The notes: a model not told the origin generated them from the letters alone. Shown: positions 1 to 11,003, counted from the first letter of the stretch. The stretch is 64,000 bases of DNA from Candidula unifasciata (GCA_905116865.2 CAJHNH020002446.1:691001-755000); one strand, 5' to 3'. Numbers and translations: made by a program.

Positions 1-72
1 TATCAGGTGAATAAAAATGAGTTTAGTTTGTTAACGTGCAGTATCTAATGTCACATATTTTTGTTTCTGTAG

Positions 73-170
73 TAACAATTCACCACACCTTGTAGACCCA
101 GCAAAGAAGGAAAGATTGATGAAAGTTGAACTTAAGAAAAAAGCATTCAAAGAAGCTTTGAAAAAACCAG
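73..170 (+). CDS. internal exon of an unrecognised upstream gene
   Basis: This is an exon read by eye, between a tttctgtag acceptor and a CCAG|gtaggt donor. It has one open frame, entered after a split codon, giving a very lysine-rich peptide that starts NNSPHLVDPAKKERL and ends KEALKKP. It ends in phase 1, which matches the exon at 1448. I do not recognise the family. The composition suggests a charged, probably helical region of an intracellular protein. The gene continues upstream, outside the window. Confidence 0.55.
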
Positions 171-1014
171 GTAGGTTTTGCGAATTCTATTAACAGTTCT
201 CAAATACTACAAGAAAAAGAATATTGGAAATTGTCCTTTTACATATGAATTGTAGGGACATCTTTGATAAATGTAAATAAATAAATGCTAGTTAATAAGT
301 TTTTTATGCTTTATCACAGAAAGGCAGTAACATGGTATTGTTTCGTCCAAATAAGCATGTTTTAGGGGGTAACTAATGAGGTGTGTTTCTACTGAAGTTG
401 GGGTGTACCTACCTGAAAAATGAGTAACCAACATACAAATAAACTGCGACCAAAATTCAGAAATTGTTTCAGTCTGATGTTTTTAGTTCATAGATGATGA
501 AAATAAAATTTTAGATTTTTTGGAAAGTGATTCGGACGGTGAATTTACACCAGCGGCAGCTGAATGATCAGCTGTTTGGGAATCTAGCGATTCTGATGAG
601 TTTACACAGAGAATGTTTCATTGCTACCGTATTTAGGGTGTAAGAGAAGGAAAGTAAACAAATAGTACTATTCTATGGCTAAGCTACATTGATATCATTG
701 CAGCTACAGTCTGTATATAACTACAAAATAAACAGTAAAAAGTGTTGATGTAATGGCCCATTTTTCTGCCATTTTCTCTCTGAAAGTTTGCTCAGCACTC
801 TGTGAGAACTAAGAGTCCCTGAGTGCTAAACTAACCCAGAAACTTATCATAACTTTGGAATTTGTTAGGAAGATGAACAAACTTTAAAATGTTAATCTCA
901 AATTTGCATATTCACCTCTCTTGTGGCTGCAAAACCATGGTAAGTGAAGCATTTTGTGTGTGAAATTATGTTGTTGTGAAATTAACAACTCCTGAAGAAT
1001 TCTTTCCTACTAAC

Positions 1015-1260
1015 TATCCCGGTTGCTCATCCATATGGACTTTGGCTTTGTGCCAGGGCCTGAGTTTTGCTTGTACATCCATTCTACTGGCTTATTTGTG
1101 CACAGCTGGGTGTTCCTTTCCTCTCGGGCTGATGCACTACCGACTTTGAGGAAGCCCTCCACTTAGTTGACTCTTAAGATATGCTTGTGGGGAGGCAGTG
1201 GGTTTGTACTTGTTTTCCCCACAATGGGGCCCCCAAAACCACACAGGAAACTATCCCAGT
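1015..1260 (-). mobile_element. SINE-like repeat family C, degenerate copy
   Basis: This is one of ten copies in the window of a repeat of about 300 bp. Shared landmarks in this reading direction are a stretch meaning 'tctggttgttcgtcca', then 'ttgactcttacgacatgctt', then 'ttccccacaatgggg'. Family strand is set by the (GAA)n tail, which other copies carry on the opposite end. No ORF and no clear tRNA-like head are seen, so SINE is a working label only. Confidence 0.6.
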
Positions 1261-1447
1261 TCATATATAGTTTTGACGTTCTAGGTGCCAGTTATGGAGA
1301 GTTTCCTAGGTGATGGGAGGTTGGGAAGACCAGCATGTGGGTTTGCTGATTTTATGTTGCACTGTTTCTGTTGCATCAGGCAGTGCTATTTTTAGTTAAT
1401 ATAGAGTGAGGCGATGTTTGATAGTTTCTGATGTTTTGCATAAACAG

Positions 1448-1510
1448 ATTGTGATAAGAGAAACTTGAAACATGAAGGAAAACAAGTTCTAATTGGAGAG
1501 GATAACTATG
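1448..1510 (+). CDS. internal exon of the same upstream gene
   Basis: This exon has an aaacag acceptor and a TATG|gtaggt donor. The phase-1 join to the exon ending at 170 recreates an Asp codon and continues CDKRNLKHEGKQVLIGEDNY without a stop. It ends in phase 1 and joins the exon at 2017. The three-way phase agreement and good splice sites are the evidence that it is real. Function is unknown. Confidence 0.55.
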
Positions 1511-1689
1511 GTAGGTGCAGTTTTAAAAAAAATCATAACATAATCACTTTTCTAAATATTAAGTCTTAAGTGGCAGTTATTTATAATTTGAATAGATGCA
1601 TAGTTTGGCACATGAATACTGTAACATTATGTGATAAAAATACACGGTGCAGGTATTTGTTTGATGACAGGTTGGAGATTTTGTGTTTT

Positions 1690-1985
1690 CTTTTTCTTCT
1701 TCTTAGAGTTCACCAGCAGTAAACTCCAGTAGAAAGTTCTGGTTGTTCGTCCATTTCTGGACTTCAGCCTTGTTCTAGAACTTGAGTCTTGCATTCGAAT
1801 CCATTTTATGGATCTGGATTATTTGTATCCAGACTGTTGGTTCTTTGCGTCTCTGGCAGATACCCTCTGACTTCAAAGGAAGCCCCCAATTAGTCAACTC
1901 TTACTACATGCTTGTTGGGGAGGCAGGGGGTCTGTTCTTGTTTCCCCCACAAAGGGGCATTGGAACCCACACGGGGATTAACATT
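1690..1985 (-). mobile_element. SINE-like repeat family C
   Basis: The copy starts with a short CTT-rich tail and 'gttcaccagcagtaaactc' and runs to the 'cacacgggga' end. It ends about 30 bp before the acceptor of the exon at 2017, so it supplies much of the local intron sequence there. Confidence 0.65.
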
Positions 1986-2016
1986 GTAATGAGTCATATT
2001 TATTTTTTAAATTCAG

Positions 2017-2135
2017 ATGAGCTGGAAATCTGGAGTCAAGCAGTATATGGTGATATAAAAGTCCTTGAGAGCTTATGTAATCCCAAACCTAGCAGCGACA
2101 CATCATGTACTTCCTTATCTGTTAAGCTAACCTAG
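2017..2135 (+). CDS. terminal coding exon of the upstream gene
   Basis: The exon follows a tttttaaattcag acceptor. It reads (D)ELEIWSQAVYGDIKVLESL and ends with a Ser/Cys-rich tail, SVKLT, then TAG at 2133-2135. The joined 3' part of the gene in this window codes for about 92 residues. The stop codon overlaps a strong donor-like string (CTAG|gtaagt), so a spliced 3' UTR is possible. The open frame upstream of 2017 is only a SINE read-through. No domain is recognised. Confidence 0.55.
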
Positions 2136-3142
2136 GTAAGTTGCCACTGTATGCATGCATGCTTGACAGACTTCTTATAGCTTTATCCCAGATTTTATTT
2201 AGTAACCTTCTCTATCACGTCGCTTGCCAAACATTCACATGATAGTCTTTCTGCTTTGTCATTCTTTAAAAATTGTAATCAAATGCTGTTTATTGAGTGT
2301 TGAAGTTGTTTTATAAATTGCACTCAGATTTTGTTTTAAAAATATGATAGATTTATGAATTACTCTGATAAATGTAGTTTTGCATGGACTTACGGTGATG
2401 ACCACCATAAGTATGAAACTGCAGTGGGTTGCTGATCACAGAAAATTAATTAGAAATGAGAAGGCTTACTAAATCAAAAGCCACAGTACAACAAAATGAT
2501 CTATCAGTGTAAAAACAGTTGAACATATTCTAAAAAATAAAAGAAGACCGGCTGAGCAGTTTAATGAAATGCCTAAAGTAAGTCACTGACATCAGTGGCC
2601 TTAGCAGAAAAACCAGAGCTTAATTTTTTTCTTTTTAGTTTTGAAGACAGCAATCTAGTATTAACCATCTAAAACATATCGCTCATTGACATATATCCAT
2701 GTGCAGACATTGTTTCTGCTTTGTGAAAATCTTCATGACTTTCTCTTCAAAAATCCAACATGTTTAAATGTGAAGAAAAAGTCTTCTACAGCCACTCCTA
2801 GCGGTTAGAATTCAGAAGACATGAAGTTAAAGGTTAAAGTTAAGAGAATCGAGTTTATTGTGCCAGATTTGATCTCATGTGGCACAAAGCATGAACACCA
2901 TCGCTCCAGCAATGATTCCTCTGGGATCTCTGTAAAGATTGCACCTGTGAACTGAATTTCATAGCTGTGAAACATACCATTGACCTTTAGAATGCAAGCA
3001 AACGGCTTAGCTGTGGAGACCCCCTACATCTTCTTGCAGAAGACCTGAGTCTTCATAATGACACTGAACTGCTACCTATAACCTTCTGTCATAACTTGAC
3101 TTCACAGTATCACATTATGTAAACACACCAAATAAAAAGTTT
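2136..3142 (+). other. no gene seen; probable 3' UTR or flank of the upstream gene
   Basis: This is AT-rich DNA with no credible ORF or recognised repeat. AATAAA-like strings occur near 2536 and 3131, but none can be chosen as the polyadenylation signal without transcript data. Confidence 0.35.
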
Positions 3143-3335
3143 AAAAAAAAGTAAAGATCCTTTTTCACACCTTAGGCATATGGGAAGAGCACCCATATTT
3201 TCCAGACCAATCAGCACACTGGGTGGGTAATGTGGTCAGCATTATGCCGGCCATCTTTACTTCCCCAGGACAGCCATCCTGGTACCCATTTTAGGCTGGG
3301 TTGACCTGCGACGCTCCATACCGTCAACACACCAA
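3143..3335 (-). mobile_element. SINE family A2, 3' part
   Basis: The body 'gaccaatc...cactgggtgggtaatgtggtcagca' and the end 'agtaaagatcctttttcac' are shared with the copies at 19180, 32290 and 42312. The tRNA-like head is missing in this copy. Strand is set by the head-to-tail order of the complete copies. Confidence 0.7.
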
Positions 3336-4060
3336 ATAGTTAAATACTAATCTACTTATTTATTTCATTTCATGTCTTGATGATGCGTAAAAGCTATATT
3401 CAAATAATATTTGTCAGGTAACATTTAAGTTCAAATGTATCAGCTTTCTTCAGAAGTGTTTTTGTGAAATTGTCCATGATTTGCATCCATATGTTGCAAC
3501 AGAAAAGAGTCATGTATGCAGAAGAAATGTTTACTTCTATTTGCTTGTACATTAATGTATAGATAACTTAATTCATATCAGCTATGTCTATGAGAACATT
3601 CTCAAAAACCATTTCACTATAGATTAATGCATGACTCAATTTTTACTGCCATCTTCATAACTGATAAGTTGTGTAATCAGATCAGGATATATGGTCTAAC
3701 TTTGAACTGAAATTAACTGTCCTGGAAACAGCCTGATATTCCTTGTAGATCCATTATCATTATTGACTTAGTTTCTTTATGTCTATTTCTGACAGGCAGT
3801 GGATTGTTCTGAGGCCAACTGACCGGTGTAACCCAAAAAGTATACCACCAAATCACATTTATTAGGAGATGTTATAATTAGCAGTCAATCTTGAATATCT
3901 GAACCTTAAGATACCTGAAAAAAAAAAAAGCAGACAGATTAACAAAGAAAGGACTTGGAGAAAACAATCATACATAGCAGTGTTTATCCATATTTTATGA
4001 GGACAACAACAAGATTTTGGTGCACAGATGGCTACAAAAAGTTCTAGGAATGTATGATAC

Positions 4061-4275
4061 ACAGTCTGACAAATAAGTACTGAGACAAAAACACCATTGA
4101 TGAAGCAAAGCATATCATCAAAACAGTCACCATTTACTATGATCCGGCAAACACATAATGCAGCCAAGTCAGCAGAGGACAAGTAAAAAACTATTTGTTT
4201 AGTTAGTGAAAGTTGTACTGTTATGTGTATAGCATGGAGCCAAGGCTGAGCATTATTTGTTTCAAATTTGGACAA
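4061..4275 (-). repeat. left arm of a large imperfect inverted repeat
   Basis: Read on the minus strand, this segment matches 4545-4790 read on the plus strand. Shared strings include 'cttggctccatgct', 'actttcacta', 'acttgtc.tctgctga', 'gctttgcttcat..atgg' and 'tgtcagactgtgta'. An open frame of 137 codons overlaps it (3862-4275, minus), but it resembles no known protein and its partner arm is broken, so I do not call a gene. Confidence 0.6.
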
Positions 4276-4544
4276 AAGTGCTCTGGAAATGGTTGAATTG
4301 ATAAGATAATTTTATGAGGATCAGTATTTATCTTGTGCATGATATGGTATTCACAATTCACAACTGATGTGGTAAAGATGAAAGATGAGGCTGTATCAAA
4401 ATGCTTAGCTTAATGATAAACTCATTTCCAAAGTCAGGGAATGAATACACAAAGGCCGTTGTCTCACTGTGTGGGTAATGGCAGATGTATGTGATGTTCA
4501 ATGTGATAAACATTGACCCGCATAAACTTATCTCATCAACTGTC

Positions 4545-4790
4545 TCAGGAGCATTTTTCTGAGTTTGAAACAGAATTATTGTTTACCCTTGGCTCCATGC
4601 TGCTTATGTAACAATGTAACTTTCACTAGCTAACAAAAAATATTGTGTTACTTGTCATCTGCTGATCTGGTGGCGTTAACACCTTTGCTGGATTGTAGAG
4701 AAATAGTACCTGCTTGAATGATATGTGTTGCTTCATGGATGGCATTTTTGTTCATCCATTATTTAATTGTCAGACTGTGTACTTTTGCAG
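4545..4790 (+). repeat. right arm of the large imperfect inverted repeat
   Basis: This is the partner of 4061-4275 at roughly 70 percent identity by eye, across a spacer of about 270 bp. It is either two oppositely inserted copies of one old element or a foldback element. No terminal repeats or target duplication were identified. Confidence 0.6.
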
Positions 4791-5029
4791 TCCAGCTGCC
4801 ATTGACTACATCAATAATTGTATTACAAAGAGTAAGGTGAAGATAATCCAGCTAAAACACCTCATTTTCTTGGGCAATAGAATGAAATATATGTTAGGAG
4901 AACCAGTGGTGTTTACACCTGTATCTAGGTGTTGATCATTACCTGTCAGCACTTATTTATATTTTAAAACCATCTTTCTGGGGTCAGAGAAATTTGTGAA
5001 ATCATGCATGTATTGTAATATGAGAAATT

Positions 5030-5330
5030 CCCTATGTAGCACTCGGGGCCCCATTTTGGGGGCAGGGGGGGGGGGGGGATACAGTAAATCCACTGTCCCC
5101 CTAACAAAGATATGATAAAAGGTGACTAAATTAGGGGTTTCCTTGGAAGAGTCAGAATGCATCTGCCTGAGAGACGAGGGACCACCAGTCTGCATACAAA
5201 CAAGCCACATTTATAAAATGAATGTGCATGAAATTTCTGAAACGAGACCGAAGTCCAGAAGCAGATGAAGAACCCTAACTTTCTGCAGGAGTTTGCAGCT
5301 GGTGGATGCTAAGAAGAAAAGGAAGAAGAA
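5030..5330 (+). mobile_element. SINE-like repeat family C
   Basis: This copy runs from 'ggccccattttgggggcagg' to 'gtttgcagctggtggatgctaagaagaaaa', ending in a short GAA-rich tail. A poly-G tract interrupts its head. Confidence 0.65.
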
Positions 5331-5734
5331 TATGACATGATTCTGGAGCACCTGAGACAACAGATCACATCCTCCAAGACTGTCCCAAATACAACATATC
5401 CAGGCAAAACCTTTGGCCAAGAGAAACATCAGTGCAAGTCAAAATTTATAAGTTGCTTAGTGAATTACAAAAGACAGTGAAGTTCATACTAAAGACAACA
5501 TTGCAGATATAGATATAATTTTTTTTTTCAAGTGAACGAAAGAAGCAGAAGAAGAAGAAGAAGACATTATTCTGGATATCTTGTAACTGCCTATCTCTAT
5601 CGGCAGGTCTCAAAATAATAATGATGATAGCTATATGACTTGAAAAAACATGTAACATTTTGTCAGTAACAGCATGCCTGACTCTTGATACTGGTAATAT
5701 CAAGAGGGGCGTAAATCAGTAACATTTCATTTAG

Positions 5735-5970
5735 TGGTGTGTGCCTGTCAGATTTATTGTCCATTCAGATCTCTGTTACAGCTTCGGGCTATCATGAGGG
5801 GGACATGGGTTCCACCCCCAGTAAGGTGGAGAAGTTTTTCTGTCAGGAGCAAAATTAAACAATCTAACCTGCAGTCTGTGCAGGCGACTATAAATCCCCA
5901 GGCTCAGAGCTGCCCTATCTACACAGCCCTAACAAGTGGTAAAACAGACAATAGTGACAGTTACTTTTTA
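5735..5970 (+). mobile_element. SINE family E, tRNA-like head
   Basis: This shares with 15365-15615 the order 'gttccaccc.cagtagggt', 'ttttctgt..gagcaaaattaaac', 'taacctgca.agtc', 'ctgtctacac.gccctaa' and a tail with 'acagac.atgatgacagt'. The string GGTTCCACCC resembles a pol III B box. Confidence 0.6.
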
Positions 5971-6295
5971 AAAGTTGTTTTTTCTTCAGTACTATCTTTC
6001 TGTTAGTGAACATTTCTGGTATGCTAACTAGAAACGCAATTCAGGTTAGCATTTATAATTCTACAGGTAACACATAATACAGGATTTATTCTTATAAGAC
6101 ATGCATCTAAGAATGTTATCTAATTTTTACAATGTGAATATAAATATTAAATAAAATTAACAATAAATTGTTGGGTTTATAAATAATATTTGTACCTGAG
6201 TGTTGAGTTGATGCTATTTACATCTGTTAAAATAAAATTAGATATGCAAATATTCATATGACTAAAAATTGTTTTCTGATATTGTTAATCTGAAG

Positions 6296-6463
6296 TAGTG
6301 GTCCCCAAATTGATGGCCTACAGACCCCTGACCGTCCGCAGAACAAATTTAAGGGGTCATCGATACCATTCAGAAGGGAGAAAAAATTCAGTTCTCAGCC
6401 CATTTTTGTGTGTGATTCTCATATATTTTTTTAAAAAAAATATCTGTTTAAATTGGAAAAGGG

Positions 6464-6498
<35 letters not shown>

Positions 6499-6567
6499 GG
6501 GGGGGGGGGGGGGGGGGGTCTTTGGTCTTTGAATATAATTGGGATCTTATCTGATTGAGAACCACTG
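6296..6567 (+). mobile_element. nonautonomous hAT-like element with an internal poly-G tract
   Basis: The ends are inverted: TAGTGGTCCCCAAATTGA on the left and a right end whose complement reads CAGTGGTTCTCAATC. This is the terminal signature of hAT/Charlie-type elements. The interior has no transposase and carries a G-rich run of more than 50 bases (6466-6518). Flanking 8-mers (atctgaag and gtccagaa) are a poor duplication, so the insertion is old or the ends are slightly off. Confidence 0.5.
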
Positions 6568-7379
6568 GTCCAGAATGTGGTATCTAGAATTTCAGGCTTG
6601 TTTCCATTCTCAGATTGTTGAAATATTACTCCTCCCCCCCCCCCCCCCCCCCCCTACTTTTTTTTTATTACAAAAGATCAGCTGGATAATAAGGCAGTAA
6701 TAGAAAATCTCATCAACTAACACTTCAAATTTCTTAGTAGAAAGTGAACAGTTATGAGACCTGGAGGAGTAAAAGATTAACTGGTGTGCAGAAAATAGGT
6801 TACATATTAATATTCAAGGAACAAAATCTATGATCATTGATTGGTATTAGAACAGAGAGGCCAACAATGAACATTGCTGTAAATGAACAAATTATAGACT
6901 AAATAGGAAGCTTCTGTTAATCATGAACATGAAATAATTGATGATATCAGAAGTATGATAGAAAAAAAAATGAACAAGAACAGATAAATATAATAATTTA
7001 AATAGATTAATGGCACATAATAGTTAAATGTTATACATAAATGTTATGGATATTCAAAGCTGTGTAGCACAGTATCTGGATGGTGAACAAATAACAGATT
7101 CAAGTTCATGCTTTGAGAGTGTGGAAATACAGAAAAATAGGCCATGTTTTATGGGGGAATAACAATAAAATATAGAGATTCAGGAGAGAGAACGAAAAGA
7201 GGAATTTCAATAAAAAAAAAAAAGAGAAGTTATATATTTCAGCGACATGAAAGGACACAACACTCTTTTAAAGACTTACAGGAGAGAAAGATTGAGGACA
7301 ATGAAGCAACAGATACAAGTGGAAGGAAAGCATTAGAAGGTAGATGAACAGAGAGAAAAAATTATTTGAAGCTGCAGAG
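6568..7379 (+). other. no gene seen
   Basis: This is AT-rich DNA with a C-tract at about 6632-6653. The part after 7100 is probably the degraded upstream portion of the retrotransposon that becomes recognisable at 7380. Confidence 0.3.
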
Positions 7380-7489
7380 ATTTTGTTTTGTGTACGAGTT
7401 ATGAGAATACCCTGGACAGATAAAAATAGTAATGAAGAAGTTTTGAAAGAAACTGACTAACAAAGAGAACTAATTGCCCACACAGGAGG
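7380..7489 (+). mobile_element. RTE-like LINE fragment (family 2), part before a SINE insertion
   Basis: The translation contains RIPWTDKNSNEEVLKETD, a stop, then QRELIAHTGG. This is the post-RT connection region seen in the other RTE-like copies here ([17 protein letters not shown] at 11930). The frame resumes at 7786 after a SINE, and the element is dead. Confidence 0.7.
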
Positions 7490-7785
7490 AAAGGGGATCG
7501 CCGTGGCCGAGCGGCTAGATGCTCGCCGCGGATCGGAAGGTCGTGGGTTCGCTCCCTGGCGGAGCCGGACTTTTAAAAAAAAAATGACCTTGGCTCCCAG
7601 GTCGACCCAGCCATGAGTGGGTACCGGGTGCAGTCCTGGAAAAGTGAAGGCAGCCAGCATGATACTGACCACATCACCCATCTTGTGCCAATTGGTCTAT
7701 AAAAATATTGGTCTAGCCCTATATGCCCTATACGCCTTAAGGCGTTGAAAAGGGTTCTTTACTCCTTTTTTTTTTTTTTACATAG
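7490..7785 (+). mobile_element. SINE family A1, full-length, inside a LINE fragment
   Basis: The head (7497-7567) is tRNA-like, with A box TGGCCGAGCGG and B box GGGTTCGCTCC, which looks tRNA-Ser or tRNA-Leu derived. The body contains 'ggtcgacccagcc', 'gggtaccgggtgcag', 'gatactgaccacatcacccat' and 'ttggtctataaaa', and it ends near 'ggcgttgaaaagggttctttact' plus a T-run. It interrupts the LINE reading frame that continues at 7786. Confidence 0.8.
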
Positions 7786-7975
7786 AAGGAAACTGAAGTA
7801 CATTGTGATAGGGGGAAAGTTTGAGAGGCAGAGGGAGACGAGAGAGAAGATGCTGGATAGTTTGACAACATGGCATGGAGGATCATCTGTGTCAGAGTTG
7901 ATTGAAAGTACAGGAGACAGAAAGTTGTGATTAGACATGACTACCAACGCCCCACAGCATGGATTTTAAGAAGAA
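7786..7975 (+). mobile_element. RTE-like LINE fragment (family 2), part after the SINE insertion and 3' end
   Basis: The frame resumes with RRKLKYIVIGGKFER and EKMLDSLTTWHGG, equivalent to [12 protein letters not shown] and EKMLDSLVAWHAG at 16718-16830. The 3' end reads 'gactaccaacgcc' followed by 'ttttaagaagaagaac', a GAA-type tail shared with the copies at 14160 and 48580. Confidence 0.7.
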
Positions 7976-8924
7976 GAACAACAGCAGAGAGAATGAATAA
8001 ACAAGCCTTATTTTCAAAGAGTCACACATTGGCTATGCAGGCCGGTTTTACATTTTGAGAGTACAGCCAAGGTGAGAGGCATTCATGACTCTTAGTGTCT
8101 CTTAGTTTTTTTTGTTCAAGCCTAATTCACAATCAAGTTGTGGACCCTGTTCTCCTAAGTAATCCAGTAGAGGTTGAGGTTTCCATCCTCCAGCTGGAAA
8201 CTGGATGGGACAGCAAACGAGGTAAAGAGGAAATCCGGTTCCGTGGACAAGCTACTGAGTTGACAACATGGTGTGTCACTGTGATCTGTGAATTCACGGG
8301 GAATGCTTATTTTCCGGGCTCCCAGAGATGTGTGTTGTAAACTGCATATTCAGAAAATGATGGCGTGCCATATACAGTATTGCGTGTGTGCCTGCTGGTT
8401 TATCATGGCTACTGTTTCTAAAACAGACATGCTTCGTGCAGAGTGGAAAGCATCACTTTAGAGGTCCCGGGTAGTTAGCATCCCTTGGATATTTTCACCA
8501 GGTCATGCCGTTTGGGAAATGAGCAGACAGATAGACTGGCTGGCTCTGCACCACTTGGGGGTGAATTGATGTATGACAAGTCTGAAATTGTGAGTGCCCT
8601 TTGGGAGTAAATGAACAGTGCGGAGGCGCAGACAGATCACTACCGTCTAAGGAGAAAGACGCTGCGAGGAGTTACCTGGCCGACGCTCAACACTCAGAAG
8701 GATGAGACGGATATATAATCTGACGGTTACTGGTACCATCAGAATTAGAACTCTACGCTTGCTTCTGAAGATGGGGACTGATCACTTATGCGAGTTTCCC
8801 AAGTGCTGTGATGTAGATTCCTAATTCAACATTTAACTACTGCTTCCATAAACTATGAGTAGCAAGTCTAGTGGCTCTATGTGTTGGCACCTCTGGTAGC
8901 TGTCCGGTGTGCCGTGTAAACCTA
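7976..8924 (+). other. no gene seen; one dispersed repeat fragment
   Basis: No supported exon. Positions about 8765-8840 ('gaagatggg.actgatcacttatg' to 'tttaactactg') match 14000-14080, so this is a fragment of an unclassified repeat. Confidence 0.35.
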
Positions 8925-9160
8925 AAGGATCACTTTCCACGTCTTTAGGTGTACTGGACATATAGTGCTCGACTTATATTTTGTAGACCAGTCTGGACTA
9001 CGTGCGTGAGGTGGTCAACTCACGCCGGCCGCCTTTACTTCTGAGGACTTTACCTGGTACTCATTTAAGACAGACTCGACCTGGGAGCCAATGTCATTAA
9101 AAAAACCAGCCTCCATTCATATTTGAACCCACGAATTTCGGATCCGCAGCGTCTAGACGC
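8925..9160 (-). mobile_element. SINE family A1, diverged
   Basis: Shows 'gaccagtctgga', 'gtggtcaactcacgccggcc', 'gacctgggagcca' and the head remnant 'tttgaacccacgaattt'. It is more diverged than the copies at 7490 or 20801. Confidence 0.65.
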
Positions 9161-9804
9161 AAAAAAAAAAAAGCATATCTTCGGCATGCCGTGACTGTAG
9201 TGACATTTTGCAATGAACCTGCTACACGATGACGTTTCAGTTTTCCAAAAGCACACTTCGTTATTTCCCTTGCCTAGTGCTTCCCCCCCCCCCCTCCCCC
9301 ACATTCGCGATATTCTCCAGTTCTGCCGATATGCTCCATAAATTTATTTATTTATCTCATGGATGAGTGACTTGGAATGCTTTTTTTTTTTTTCTCTTTC
9401 AGTCCTGCGACGGCTAGGGAGTGTGGTGAGGTCACTTCTTCATTCATTCATCCATTCATTCATTCAAGAGAACACGATAACCGTACATTTAAATATCGTT
9501 TCACTAGAAACGCACTGGGCAAATTATTACAGAGGGAGACCTAAATATACACACAGGCATACAAAAAATACAATGACGTGAATAATATAGGATGGAAGTA
9601 GAGGAAGTTGCAGAAAATGCCAAAAGATGGGATGTTGTAGGCGTAAGTTAGATGAAGATCTACCTACCAGTGGAGGTAACGGGCGAAAGAAGAAAAGATT
9701 GCTTTAATGGGAATTTTATAATTAGCCATTAACAGTACAGATGGTCGCGGATAATATTTCTTATCTATCCTACTCACAGCATCAGATGCAAGATAAAATT
9801 GAAT

Positions 9805-10125
9805 ATACTTCACGCACGATCACAACTATGTGCCCCCCGTGTGGGTTCCGGACACCCATTGTGGGGAAAACAAGAATAGACCCACTGCCTCCCCAAAAGC
9901 ATGTCGTAAGAGTCGACTATTTGAGGAGCTTCCTTTGAAGTCGGAGTGCATCTGCCGGAGAGGCAAGGAACCAACAGTCTGTATTCAAGAGAATGAGATA
10001 TGTAGAACTGATGCACACGCAACACTCAGGTTCTGGAGCAGGACTGCAGTTCAGTACTGGACGAGCAACCAGAACTTTCCGCCAAAGTGTACAGCTGGTG
10101 AACGCGAAGAAGAAGAAGGAGAAGA
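9805..10125 (+). mobile_element. SINE-like repeat family C, well preserved
   Basis: Contains 'cccccgtgtgggttccgg', 'gtggggaaaacaagaat', 'catgtcgtaagagtcgacta' and 'acagctggtgaacgcgaaga', then a GAA-rich tail. The open frames overlapping it on both strands are read-through of the repeat, not genes. Confidence 0.75.
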
Positions 10126-10144
10126 CAACTATGTGCAAAAGTCA

Positions 10145-10405
10145 TTCCAATCCAATCCGATTTTGAGAAAAAAAAAATCGTCACGTTCAACCAGAATCCC
10201 TTAAGGGGAAGCTTTTGGTTATAATTGTGACTAGCTTTATCTGCGCCATTTAAAATTGCTTAACATTGCTCGCCACCAAGAAGTCCTGAAAAGGACTCTT
10301 GCAGTGTTCATGCGTTCAGAGGAGACAGACCCAAATACTGTCCTGTCCGACGACAAAGCCGTCTACCGGCGAGCTTATGGACGACCCGGTCGTCGATGAC
10401 AAAAA
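10145..10405 (+). repeat. unclassified dispersed repeat family D
   Basis: About 260 bp shared with 35450-35705: 'gattttgaga', 'cgttcaaccag', 'agcttttggttata', 'cgccatttaaaat', 'caccaagaagtc.tgaaaagg' and 'ccacccggtcgtcgatg'. No ORF or terminal structure is visible. Confidence 0.65.
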
Positions 10406-10489
10406 TCATTAAGGACAGGACAAAGATAAATAAAGAGAGTAATCCAGGAAAATTGTAATCTGGTTTTTATTTTTTATTTTAATGGTATT

Positions 10490-10730
10490 CCACTCCAGTA
10501 TGTGGAGTCGTAAACCTATTTTGACGGCAATGTAGATAAAGATCTAGATATAAAAAAAAAAACGAATAATAAAGACAAGACGAGCTTTCATGGCACTGAG
10601 AAATTTGTGGAGGTCAAAAGAAATTAAAACTACTCTAAACTTAAAATTTGTAATTTTAATGTCAAATCAGTACTGTTGGATGGAGCACAATTAAAACAAT
10701 TACTAAAGATGCTCGTACTCACCACAAAGT
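10490..10730 (+). mobile_element. degenerate LINE fragment related to 19480-20580
   Basis: Conceptual codons pass through pieces equivalent to ARGAFIALGNLWRPKEIKRN and SVLLYGAETW of the 19480 element, with frameshifts. This is a short decayed copy on the opposite strand. Confidence 0.5.
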
Positions 10731-10934
10731 GTCTAAGAGATGAAAATGTCTAAAAGATGACAATACTCACCAGAAAATGTCTATTTCAAAAGCTAGAAAA
10801 AAAAAATATGTCTTAAATAAGTGTTGGTGCGCATGAAGGCGTGTAAAAGGGTCCCTTACTTCATTGAAGTATTGAAGTTTAATAGTATGGTACTATTAGT
10901 GCACCATTCAGGGCACACCTCTCCCCTTTCCCCC

Positions 10935-10937
<3 letters not shown>

Positions 10938-10993
<56 letters not shown>

Positions 10994-11003
10994 GGAGAGA
11001 GAA
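10938..11003 (+). repeat. (CA)n then (GA)n microsatellite
   Basis: Pure CA dinucleotides run straight into GA dinucleotides. The overlapping open frame with THTHTH and RERERE is an artefact of it. Confidence 0.9.

Noticed and set aside
480..625. Acidic peptide DDENKILDFLESDSDGEF resembling the N-terminus of a piggyBac-like transposase
   Set aside because: Too short, followed by stops, and no downstream transposase sequence. Kept only as a weak hint.
3862..4275. 137-codon minus-strand frame with hydrophobic Cys-rich sequence
   Set aside because: It lies in one arm of an inverted repeat, the other arm has a broken frame, and no domain is recognisable.
7497..7567. tRNA gene
   Set aside because: A and B boxes are present but the sequence is the head of a repeated SINE with a fixed body. 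The same holds for the heads at 15365, 38530, 42500 and 61920.
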